Below, piece by piece: positions 23,811-33,993 of a DNA stretch of 64,000 bases. Source of the DNA: Stomorhina lunata. Its lineage: Eukaryota; Arthropoda; Insecta; Diptera; Rhiniidae. Numbering within the stretch: position 1 is the first letter of the stretch; the number at the start of each line of letters is the position of its first letter. The notes under the pieces were generated by a model. It was given only the letters and a program-made list of their open reading frames with translations, did no database searches and was not told where the DNA came from. Made by a program: the position numbers and the translations under genes. The stretch covers positions 114,289,600-114,353,599 of the forward strand of contig OW121744.1 in the NCBI GenBank assembly GCA_933228675.1, read 5' to 3'.

Positions 23811-24534
23811 ATATACTTCTTCATAGGGCCTCAACCATCCTTTTATATCGAACTCTATTGCGAGATGTTAGGCATACATCATTCCATGAATAGTTTGCTG
23901 CTTGTAACTCCGCATCAATTAACCTTCTCCACGTTCTAGCAGGAGCACCAACACGACGGACGCTCCCTTGTGTATTCCAACAAAGTGCTTGTCGAGCAAT
24001 GTTGGTATTTGGCCTTCGAAGTGTTTGGCCTATCCTCCACTATTTCCGTTGACATACCTCTATAGAAGAAGGGATTTGGTTTGTAGCGTTTAGTCGATCT
24101 TCATTTCTTATGCGATTTCGCCAACATATATTAAGGATTTGCCGCAAGCATTTGTTTGCAAAGGTTTGTAGGCGCTTATCGATGGCATTTGTGCGTTTCC
24201 AAGTTTCGCAGCCGTAATACAAGATGGACTTGACGTTCGAATTATATATTCGTAACTTAGTTGTTGCTGATATTTGCCGAGATTTCCAAATAGCTCGGAG
24301 AATGCCGAATGCAGATATTTCCTTATTAATATGCGATTCAATATCCTCGTCGGCGCCACCTTTTGTTGTTACCATACTACCAAGATAATTAAAGGTACCT
24401 ACACATCTAATAACCTCGTTATCCAGACTGATGTGTGGCGACGGGTTTGCGCCATAGCCTCCAGGCATAATTTTTGTCTTGGAAATATTGATTTCCAGTC
24501 CAGCTGCCCGAGATTCAACAGTAATAGCGCTAGT
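23811..24534 (-). mobile_element. LINE remnant, copy 2
   Basis: Same element as the copy at 21.4 kb and better preserved. 24,040-24,468 is open for 142 codons: MPGGYGANPSP, then GTFNYLGSMVTTKGGADED, SAFGILRAIWKSRQ, SILYYGCETWKRTNAIDKR and CLRQILNICWRNRI. These are the thumb and post-RT segments of many non-LTR elements. After a frame change it continues as NTNIARQALCWNTQGS and VGAPARTWRRLIDAELQAAN to near 23,815. The reverse-transcriptase core and endonuclease are absent, so it cannot move. It runs directly into a mariner-like terminal fragment at 24,535. Confidence 0.9.
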
Positions 24535-24690
24535 GTATGTAGTATGTTTTGATAATTTTTGATAATTTCCAGCGATGAAAGTCAGACTTTCAACTGAAAA
24601 GAAAATAATGGTTTAACGACTTAATTTGACAGATGTCGAATTCCAGTCTTATACTTTTGAAACCACGAATTTGGTAACCCGATACATTTT
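24535..24690. mobile_element. Solitary end of a mariner-like element
   Basis: About 150 bp (GTAGTATGTTTTGATAAT to GGTAACCCGATA) match the terminal region at 28,436-28,600 with moderate divergence: GTCAGACTTTCAA, GACAGATGTCGA and CCAGTC.TATACTTTTGAAA are shared. No transposase coding is attached; the LINE replaces the interior side. Confidence 0.85.
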
Positions 24691-24828
24691 CTATTGCGAT
24701 TATCTTTACAATTTTAAGTTATAAGGAACAAAGGGACAAAATAAGATCCAGATCAAATAAGATGTAATGTATAGATTCGTTTTTAATACCCATTAAATGA
24801 GTTATTTTTAACACAATATATTTTATAT
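24691..24828. other. Short spacer, nothing recognised
   Basis: A+T-rich spacer between the mariner end and the foldback element. Confidence 0.4.
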
Positions 24829-26138
24829 ACAAAGTGGTATACCTTCCTTGTCTAAAAAGTACATTTTGTTTTTATAATTGACACAAAATCTAAAAAGCCA
24901 TTTTCCATCTCTGGTGTAAGTGTAACATTGGTACAATGTTGCCAGAAAAAATTTATGTTATTAAAAGGTATATCTAATATAGACGGTAGTTTAATGTAAA
25001 TTCAAGGTAAATTTCAAAACAAGGTAGGGTTTTATTTTGTAATCAATAATAAATAATAATTTAAGAACTTTCCATATAACTACTGTCATTATTTGAATTG
25101 AATTTATTTGATTGAACAATTATTTTTAATATTAATCAATCTTCTATAAATATTCAAGTAAGTCAATTATTTTTGTAAGTATGTATATAATTTTTGAAGA
25201 CATGAGCTTATGGCGTGTGCTATAAAAACTAAACAAATCAATTTATTTCTAAACAACTACAAATTGAACTAATTTATTTGTGTTTGTTGTCATAATAAAA
25301 TTCGACCTTAGATAGTTGTCATCTTTAAAAATTTTTACTGTTTTTAATGAGTGACATAGTTTTTTTTCTTGTTCCATTTTTTTTTTTTTTTTTTATAAAA
25401 CTTTTCTTGTTTACTGACATTAAATCTCTTCCAAAGATTAAAATTACAAGTTTTTACACTTGATATTTATGAGTTTCAATGGAAATTACGTGTAAATATT
25501 AATAAATTTAGAGCGAAGTAAAGAAGCTTTGGAAATGTCACAACATTTAACAGTGAAAATGTCATAAATTAAACGTCAAATGGTTTTCAAATGCAGCAAA
25601 ACAATAGAAATTTAACAGTTTTTTATTCTTTCAAATAAAAGCGGTTTAGAGCGGTAAATACTAAAGTTTATTGCAGGGAAATTGTAAAAATTCAACAAAT
25701 AAAAATTTTAAATTTTTTAAATTTCAGATAAGAAATGCAAATTAGAGATTATTTTGGGCAATAAATGTCAGTTGGGTATTAGACTTTTTAGAAATAATTA
25801 ATCAATCATTCGATCAATGTGTGTTAATGAAGACATGCCTAGTGTAAACGTCCCCCTATTGACAAGTCAAAAAAATAAACCTAAAATAAAAATCTTATCA
25901 TTGTTCTTTCAAGTCTTATTATTGGCTAAAAAAATAAAACACTACCTTGTTTTAAAATTTACCTTGAATAGCGGTTAAACTGCCGTCTACATTAGATATA
26001 CCTTTTAATAACATAAACTAATTCTGGCAACATTGAATGTAACATTTACACCAGGGATGGAAAATGGCTTTTAAAATTTTATATCAATTATAAAAACAAA
26101 ATGTACTTTTTAGACTAGGAAGGTACCACCCACTTTGT
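24829..26138. mobile_element. Foldback element with ~210-bp terminal inverted repeats
   Basis: The left arm 24,829-25,038 and right arm 25,931-26,138 are inverted copies with several percent mismatches. Shared landmarks are ACAAAGTGG...ACCTTCC, CTAAAAAGTACATTTTG, GCCATTTTCCATC, GGTGTAA, ATGTTGCCAGAA, ATTAAAAGGTATATCTAAT, AGACGG.AGTTTAA and AACAAGGTAG. The 890-bp middle has no ORF. Long TIRs with a non-coding middle fit a non-autonomous foldback-type DNA transposon. I could not define a clean target duplication; flanks are TATAT on the left and CGATAT on the right. Confidence 0.87.
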
Positions 26139-27530
26139 CGATATGCAGAAAATCGACCAAAATTTTAAATATTTGGTAAACAAATATGCTTTTTGAAATT
26201 TTTTAAAAAATTTGCTATTAAATAATTTATAGGTACTTCTATCATCCAATTGAGATGTAAAATTGTAAAATGATAAGATTATATTGATAAAAAATTGTAT
26301 ATCCAGGATTGAATATTCTTCAAAAAAAAAAAAGTAATTAATCAGTGTGAACTTACCACTCTTTAGTAAAACTTTTTATCCCATATCCTGTATTTAAAAC
26401 AAAAAGAAACAATACCTGCCTGTAAAAAATCTATTTTTTTTCTTCTTTTTTATAAAAATTAATCCATTTACGTATTATTTTGCTTCTTTTCCCATTTATT
26501 TATTGTTTATCTTTGACTGTCACTTTGACTTCCTGTAAACAAAACTCTCAACACTCATACCAATCGTCCATTTATCCATCCAACCATCCTTTGTACAAAC
26601 CGACATATTTAAAAAAAGAATTCATTGGTATTTTTAAAAAGTAAATACCCATTACAATCGAGTAAATAGAAAATAGTACAAAAATAAAAAAATTAACATA
26701 TTTATGTATACATTAAAGAGTAAACATGAAAAAGAGTTTACATTTTACTTTGAATTTTCAGGCTAAACTTAAAAACAATGAAGTTATAAAATCTTCAGAT
26801 TTTTTCTTAACCAAAATAACTTAAAATCTTTAAAATTATATGAACGTTGTATGTTTTATTGAATTTTAAAATCGTCCATTTTTCTCTGTGTCCTTTCTTT
26901 ATTTTGTATGTTATTTTATTCATCTGCATTATTTAGCAAAGTTCACAGTACTTTATTTATAAAATTGTTATTTTTTATTTATTTATAGATAAAAATAAAT
27001 ACGAAATACGAAAAAAATTGTGAGAAAAGACATTTCAGTGACAATAAGTCTACAACAATGTTACTCGAAAGACCCATAATATACTCCGCTAATACCATAT
27101 ATTACTTAAGTACTTGAGGGGAATGAGTGATTGCGTTAAATGTATTTTACAAAAAAGTTCATAGAATTTAAAGGGGATTTTAATTTAAAAGCTTTAAATC
27201 GCTTAAAAAAGTTGACACTGTGCTTGAAAATTCGATTTTTAAGGAAATTGAGGGCTTAAAAGTATGATTTTTTTGAAAAATTTCTGGAATTATGACAGAA
27301 AATTTAAATCAGTTATAAGACTTTCTTTAACAAAATTTGCTAAAGAAATCTTTAAAATCGGTTTATAAATTTTCGAGATATAGACATCGAAACCATAGAT
27401 TTCCGCGTAATTTAGAGATATGTACATAAATTTCGGAAGTTATGGCAGAAAACTTAAGGCTGTTAACAGAATTTCTATAACAAAATTTGCTGAAGAAATC
27501 TTTGAAATCGGTTTATAAGCTTTCGAGATA
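26139..27530. other. A+T-rich DNA with a diverged ~125-bp tandem duplication
   Basis: No gene. At about 27,285-27,385 and 27,430-27,530 a stretch containing TATGRCAGAAAA, AACAAAATTTGCT, GAAATCTTT and ATCGGTTTATAA...TTTCGAGATATAGACA occurs twice. Confidence 0.6.
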
Positions 27531-27559
27531 TAGACAAATAGATGTTAATACTTTTTAAT

Positions 27560-28600
27560 CGAAATTATAGATTTTCGACCACTTTTTGACGCATATTGGG
27601 CGGTATTTATAACTTGACGAATGTTGGTTTTTAAGTGCGCAAGAGTTTAAGGTTTATCTGCATAAACACGGCCATTCGCGTAGCCCCACAAAAAAAGGTC
27701 TAATGGTGTCAAATCGTAAGATCTTGGTGGAAATGTCTCTTGCAATAAAGCCATATTCGCTCGAGTTATGTACCGTCTTGTTGAAACAACATATTCTCCA
27801 AGTCGTATTCTTAAATAGCAGGCAAAAAAAATCGGTTATCATATGATCATAACGCTCCGAATTCACGGTGACAGTCGTTCCATCGTCGTTTTCCATGAAG
27901 TAAGGTCCAATAACACCTTCGGACATATAATGGCCTCTCTTCAATTACTTGAGGATTCTCAGAACCCCAAATACGATAGTTTTGTTTATTAACATAACCT
28001 CCGAGTAACAAATGTACTTCATCGCTGAAGAAAATTTTGTTCTAAAAATCGCCGTCCCAAGCACCCATTCCACGTATCTACGACGTTGTGAATGGTCAGC
28101 TGACTTCAGTTCTTGTGTGAGCTGGACTTTATATGGATGTAGGTTTACATCTAAATGCAAAATACTCCATAATATACCGTAAGACAGTCCTAATTCCTAA
28201 AACCGACAAGGAATCGACACATTCGGTTCTTCGGCAACACTTTCACTTACAGCAGCAATATTTTCAGCGGAACAAGCGAAACGATGATGCACAGGCCTTA
28301 CAATATTTGTAACCGCTCCAGTCTCTTCAAATTTCTTTACAAATTTGCCAATTGCTTACATAGTTAGACGATTGTGTAAACCATAATCTCCTCATAAAGC
28401 ACAATTTGTAGCTGTTTCAGAATCACCATTTTTTGTAGTATGTTTTGATAATTTTTATGCGCTGTGTGATACTTAAGTGATCCATTTTCGTCAATGTCAG
28501 ACTTTCAAGCGAAAAGAAAAAAATTGGTTTAACAACTTAGTTTGACAGATGTCGAGTTCCAGTCCTATACTTTTGAAATCACGAAATGGATAACCCGGTA
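27560..28600 (-). pseudogene. Mariner-like (Tc1/mariner superfamily) transposase fossil
   Basis: Minus-strand reading, broken by stops and shifts, runs from an N-terminal region near 28,439 (GLHNRLTM, AIGKFVKKFEETGAVTNI: helix-turn-helix tail) through RPVHHRFA, LHLDVNLHPYKVQLTQELKS, DHSQRRRYVEWVLG, SSAMKYICYSEVMLINKT, then EGVIGPYFMENDDGTTVTVN, SERYDHMITDFF and LFQQDGT to about 27,600. The order matches full-length IS630/Tc1/mariner-type transposases of Diptera, with the DDE core at SxAMKY (normally SDE.H, first Asp lost) and QQDG (second Asp kept). It is inactive. The upstream terminal sequence ends GGATAACCCGGTA at 28,600. I did not find the opposite terminus. Confidence 0.88.
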
Positions 28601-28650
28601 TTCTTCTCCTTCTGTTATCCTTGGCTCCCAGTGGAGCATAGAGCCTCAAT
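28601..28650 (-). mobile_element. 50-bp LINE 3-prime tail insertion with 11-bp target duplication
   Basis: These 50 bases match the 3-prime end of the LINE copy at 21,434 (GTTATCCTT...CTCCCAGTGGAGCATA.GGCCTCAAT type sequence). They are flanked by ATAACCCGGTA at 28,590-28,600 and again at 28,651-28,661, a perfect 11-bp target-site duplication inside the mariner-like terminus. It is an extremely 5-prime-truncated insertion and shows the LINE moved after the mariner element was in place. Confidence 0.88.
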
Positions 28651-28661
28651 ATAACCCGGTA

Positions 28662-30222
28662 TAATGACTTTTAATAAAAATTCGGTGATTTATAGTTTAA
28701 AAATAGCAGAGGTCAATCGCTCATATCTCGTTAACTACTGAAACGATTTTTATGATTCTTTCAAAAAGAGAATTTGGCCCCTCTTTTTGTCTGACAAACT
28801 GCAAAACTTTTCTTATGCTATATGTATATAGCTGGGATATGAACCAATATTATACATCATTACTATTATAATTTGTATAACTATATACTAAATTATTTGG
28901 CAAATAATATTAATTACTATAATATTGCAATTACGCTTCTGTTCAAAATTATTTGTTTTAAGAAAATTTTGCAAAATCATTTGAAATATAAAATCTTTAA
29001 ATATTTACTTAATATTGTTGCTAATTTTTGCCCCAAAAGCTCTAATTATTTATACCTATATTCTTTCAAAAATAAATCTATATCTATAAAATGTTTACCA
29101 GATCTACATATATACTTAGTCTAGATTTTGTTTTTATTATAGCAAACATTTCTTGACGAAAGCCATTGACCCATAAAATGCAGCTAGACGTTTTTAGTCA
29201 GAGTAATTAGGTTTTCTTGATTTGTTTAAAAAAAATAATTTATCAAAAAAAAAATTTTAAGAAGATTTCAAATCGTTTTTTTCGGATTAATAAAAATATC
29301 TCATAAAAATTTCTTTGTTAACAAAAAAATTTTTGTGTGTCATAAATAATTGATTTATTCGTTTGTTTTTCAATTGGTTAAAACATGTTTGATGACTTTT
29401 GGTGACATTTGATATTCAACTGTTTAATTAATTATCAGAATTGCTAAATAGATTATAAATATGTATAACCAAAAAAAAAAAAAATGATATAAATAATGAT
29501 AAAATTGGAAATGTTGACAAATTTGGAAATTATTGAATAAACAAGTCATATCAGAATGATATAAAAAATTGTTGAAAATAAAAATAGTTCTAAAAACTGG
29601 GGAGTAGGATAACCCTTGTAGTCTAACATAATTTTTTTTTTCTAATTTTTTCATTATTAGAAAGATTTCTTTAATATTTTTCAAAAGTATCTTAAGCAAT
29701 GAAATTTTCCTTTAATATTCCTTTTTTACAAATCTGGCAACTCATTTTCTTATTTAGGTTATATTTTCTTTTGTTTACACTTTTTTATTTTTTTTAGTCT
29801 CAAAAAAAAAAATAGATTGCATACTTTGGGGAGTTAGTAAAACAAAAATTGAAAATGAGACAATAGTTTTTTAGGTTAAAGTTTGAAAACTAAAAATAAA
29901 TTACAAATTTAAATGTAAATGTCAAAGGTCATATTTACGCTTCTTAAAAAATGTTATGCCTTTCAGATTCTATGAATTCTGTAGTAGTGTATAAGGCCAG
30001 TGTTTATGGTTGATAGATAACTCAGGGCCGTACTAGACCACTGGGGGCGGATTAAAAAATAATTAATGTTCCTGAAAGATAATTTTGTTGCCGAATTTCG
30101 GTTTTTTAACTTAGTTCAAGAAAATTCATATTCCTCCATTTAAAAAAAAAAAAAACGCTATATCTCGAAAACTAGAGCTAACCTAAAAAATGGTTAGCAC
30201 CATTGAATTCGGCGTACTCGAA
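28662..30222. other. A+T-rich DNA, no gene seen
   Basis: Several 60-90 codon frames (28,873-29,124, 29,424-29,699) are Phe/Ile/Asn/Lys-rich noise. No RNA gene was recognised. Confidence 0.55.
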
Positions 30223-30850
30223 TCGTTGACGATAGGAGGACTTTACTATAGAAAAGTTGACGATAGGAGGGCTTTTCTATAAAAAAGTTGACGATAGGAG
30301 GACTTTTCTGCAAAAAAGTTAACGATAGGAGGACTTTTCTATAAAAAAAAGTTGACGATAGGAGGACTTTTCTATAGAAAAGTTGACGATAGGAGGACTT
30401 TTCTATAGATAGGAGGACTTTTCTATAGAAAAGTTGACGATAGGAGGACTTTTCTATAGAAAAGTTGACGATAGGAGGACTTTTCTATAGAAAAGTTGAC
30501 GATAGGAGGACTTTTCTATAGAAAAGTTGACGATAGGAGGACTTTTCTATAGAAAAGTTGACGATAGGAGGACTCTTCTATAGAAAAGTTGACGAAAGGA
30601 GGACCTTTCTACAGAATAGTTGACGATAGGAGGACTTTTCTATAGAAAAGTTGACGATAGGAGGACTTTTCTATAGAAAAGTTGACGATACGAGGACTTT
30701 TCTATAGAAAAGTTGGCGATAGGAGGTCTTTTCTATAGAAAAGTTGACGATAGGAGGTCTTTTCTATAGAAAAGTTGACGATAGGAGAACTTTTCTATAA
30801 AAAAGATGACGATAGGAGAACTTTTCTATAGAAAAGATGACGATAGGAGT
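30223..30850 (+). repeat. 31-bp hairpin minisatellite (GATAGGAGG / TATA variant)
   Basis: About 20 copies: AGAAAAGT, TGACGATAGGAGG, ACTTTTCT, AT. This is the array A monomer with AGG for AAG in the loop, and the junction palindrome changed from CTTTTCTTAAGAAAAG to CTTTTCTATAGAAAAG; both are perfect. One partial unit occurs at about 30,408-30,420. Confidence 0.95.
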
Positions 30851-30884
30851 ATTTTTACAAAAATCTTTTTTAAAACTATACCTA

Positions 30885-31325
30885 TCATTTAGAACTTATC
30901 AAATTCTAAATCCTAAATACGCAAAAATATGATTTTTCGTATAAAACGTCACACATCATTTTGAACCTCCTAAGAGTAGACAATACGATTTTCACAAAAA
31001 TCTTATTGAACTCGATTTTTGATATAGAATGTCGTTATTCAGTTCCCGACATTTGCTTTATTATACTTTAGGATTTAGCTATACAAATTTTCTAAATTCG
31101 CACAAGTTGTTAGTTCCTTAGAAAAGGTCACACATCATTTTGAACCGCCTAAGAGTAGGCAATACGGGTTCCACAAAAATCTTAGAGATCTCGATTGTTG
31201 ATATAGAATATCGCAATTCAGTTCCCGATATTTGTTATAATTTTGGAAATATCAATACAAATAACCCAAATTCGCAAAAGTTTATAGTTTCATTCATATA
31301 AAAGGTCACACATCTGCTGTCATTG
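30885..31325 (+). repeat. Diverged ~178-bp tandem duplication
   Basis: GGTCACACATCATTTTGAAC-type sequence starts near 30,948 and 31,127, with a partial third start near 31,304. Shared landmarks are CCTAAGAGTAG.CAATACG, CACAAAAATCTTA, GATATAGAAT.TCG and ATTCAGTTCCCGA. I found no coding content. Confidence 0.8.
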
Positions 31326-33067
31326 TGCCAAGTTTATAGAAGAGACCCCACCACTTTTGCCATTTTATATTTTAAGTAGACTTGTCTATCTATACGAGTT
31401 TATTCATAGCCCATTACATTTGTCTCTCATCAATTATTTGTAGGCCATTTTTAATATGTTCCAAAGACAGGATAGAAGACATATGAGACATGTTGTTAAA
31501 ATTGTGCGTGAGCGATATTGTGGGAATTTTTTATTTGCAATTTATATTAATAGACACGTTCATTTATATAAAAACAAGTCGTCTTTACTTGGATAATAGT
31601 ATGAAAAATGAGCTTAGGCATTAGCCCAACGGTTTCAAATTGGGGCATTCTTCGCAAACTAAAGAAGATGTAAAGTTTTTTGATATTATGTGTAGGCTTG
31701 TCATTGAAGGTTGAGTGTAAAACGACCACTTGAATTCCAAGTGTACATTTTTAAGTCCATTTGAATTCCAAAAGCTTTTTCAAGTATTTGGAGTAAAGTC
31801 TTTCTGTCTTGTCCACAAATTTCAGTTTTAATGCTAATGCCTTGTTGATATCTCTTATTAATTGCCTTGTTTCAGTGACTAGTCTTTACTCGGGAACTAC
31901 TGGGCTTTTACCGAAACATGTATGAAAAGTATATAAACTAGAAATGTGTGTAATTTCCATTTCAGTTGACCTACTTAAATTATTTTATGATATATAAATA
32001 TTCTATATAAAAAGGTAGTCACAGTTAGAATTCATTTAATTTCGAGAGTGATAAAAAATTAGAACATAAAAACGAGACTTTTAACGGTTAAATTTCAGGT
32101 AGAAAAAGCATTTGTTTCGTAAATTTCGTTATTTATATTAAATAAATAACGAACAATTTAATTTCTCTTTCTTACTTTCTGAATTACATAACTTTTGAGG
32201 CAAATCAATCGTCGACCATTCCAATTTTGTATGGTCAATGTGAATTTACATCTATTGAGATGGGGGGATGTGCCATTGAATGGAACTACTGAAGTAGTCA
32301 GAAGAAGCGATGTCGGCAGATTAGATCGGTCAGGAAGAAATTGCCAAAGTCTCTTGACAACGTTGAGTCTTTCTTTCTAACACCTCCAACTTTGCGTTTT
32401 GAAGTGTTCTTCATCACTGTTCGGTCGGTCTAAGCTGGTACCAAGGCAGAAAAGTTGAGCTTAAATGCGTTTTCAGTTCCTGTTTAATACGGTGTGAAAA
32501 GCTTGTAGTAAGTAGGTTACAAAGTAGGTCAAAGTTGGTCACAAAGAAACGTCCCGTCATTGTTAATGATAGGTTGGCGTCTCTGCAAAAAAAAAATATA
32601 TTCCTTTCAGATGTGGCCCCTATGGATTAAAACGTTTATATCCGGCAAATCTTATTATCTTGTATCTTTAATGTAATGTTAAATGTTAAAGATTTTTACA
32701 ACCTCCGGTATGCAAGGCGGTCAATGCGATTAGTGTGTAGTAAATTTGGCAAAATAGGGGCTGGGGTGCTCACAACCTCAACAATAGAAGGTGGTAGAGG
32801 TGAGGTAGTATATATTATCATAAAGCACAAAATTTAACCTTAATTCCAACACAAACAATCAAAACGCCTTTACAAAGAAACAAAGCAAATATGGAAAAAC
32901 ACCTGAGATATTAAATTAAAAAGAAAATTAAAACAAAACAAACAAAAAAATCCCTAAAAAAAAAGAAAAACTTTGCAATTGAATAAAAAATATAAAAAAA
33001 AAACATATTTCTTAAAAATTCCAACAATTAAACCATATTTTAAAAACAACTATTTCTTTCTTTACAG
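31326..33067. other. Region upstream of the Ip6k 5-prime exon
   Basis: Contains TATATAAATA at 31,991-32,000, 32 bp before an initiator-like ACAGTT (A at 32,023), a possible TATA promoter on the plus strand. No convincing ORF follows. A 61-codon frame at 32,195-32,380 has no recognisable features. The end is a pyrimidine-rich splice acceptor leading into the exon at 33,068. Confidence 0.4.
31991..32026 (+). promoter_or_regulatory. Candidate TATA + initiator promoter
   Basis: TATATAAATA starts at 31,991 and an ACAGTT initiator-like element has its A at 32,023, a normal 32-bp spacing. It could be a proximal Ip6k promoter about 1.0 kb before the exon at 33,068, or chance in A+T-rich DNA. Confidence 0.25.
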
Positions 33068-33213
33068 ATCTATTTTCGGACTAACCTCAAAAGGAAATCT
33101 CGTAGCTGCCCAGAGTTCTACACACCCCCACACATTCCAATTTAGGAAGTTTTGTTTTTCATTTAAACCGAAAAACGTCGGACAATTGTTTAAACTGTTT
33201 TACGTGGAAGGGA
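33068..33213 (+). other. Ip6k 5-prime untranslated part of first coding exon
   Basis: TTTCTTTCTTTACAG at 33,053-33,067 is a strong acceptor. The next 146 bases are non-coding with respect to the kinase frame and lead to the start at 33,214. This implies at least one upstream non-coding exon, perhaps from 12,471 or 32,023. Confidence 0.55.
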
Positions 33214-33993
33214 ATGGTATATTTTTTGGGGGACTGGGGCATGGGAGATTCTGACTGTGCGTCATATCATCAACATGTACCAAATACAATACAACAGCAG
33301 TTTCATCAACAGCATCATCAGCAACAACAACATCATCAGCATGAGCAACAACAGCTTCAACAGCAACAACAAAACCAACAACAACAACACAATGTTGGAC
33401 AAATTGCTCCTAATTTAAATCAATTGTCTCCCATACAATTTGGCAGCACAACTAATACAGCTTCATTACTTGGCCACTCTGTTGACTTGCCGCTTCCAAC
33501 AGCTGGTAGCAATTCATCAGTATCGTCATCATCATTAGCCACAACACCAACACAACAACAAAATGTTGCCTCAAGCTCTTTGGTCACTGCCAATTTGCAA
33601 CAGTTGTCTGTAAGCAGCAACAACTTAAGCCATTGTGTTGTTGATGGCAATCCCTTGAAAGCAACAGCAACACCAACAACACCAACCACCAACAATCAGC
33701 AGCCCCAACACCAGCAATCACATCCCTTGGCTAGTGCCGCTGCTGCTCTACATCAGTATTTGGGTGTTCAACGACAACGCTCGGAATCGTGTGCTAACTT
33801 TACAGCCGTTAGTGGAGGCCTTAGTAAAAATGTTGACCTCACTGTCGGCCCTAACAATGCCTTTGCGGGTAAAAATATCAAGAACCATTTGGGAGCTATA
33901 ACAGCGTCGCAGCAGCAACAATTGCAACCACAATTGAGTAAGGATCATTTGGAGAGCGAAGATGAAGTTGCTCTGCAGCCCTTATCTAATCAG
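33214..33993 (+). CDS. Ip6k: Ip6k coding exon 1 (low-complexity N-terminus)
   Basis: Encodes residues 1-260: dense Gln/His runs near residues 26-60, then Ser/Thr/Asn-rich sequence and an acidic end [17 protein letters not shown]. The CAG codon ends the exon at donor GTTAGT (33,994). No kinase motif is in this exon. Confidence 0.88.

Noticed and set aside
32195..32380. 61-codon frame downstream of the TATA candidate
   Set aside because: No family signature and no conserved features; kept only as part of the upstream region.
33420..33948. Minus-strand frames opposite Ip6k exon 1
   Set aside because: Shadows of CAA/CAG-rich coding sequence; the plus-strand frame joins a verified kinase.
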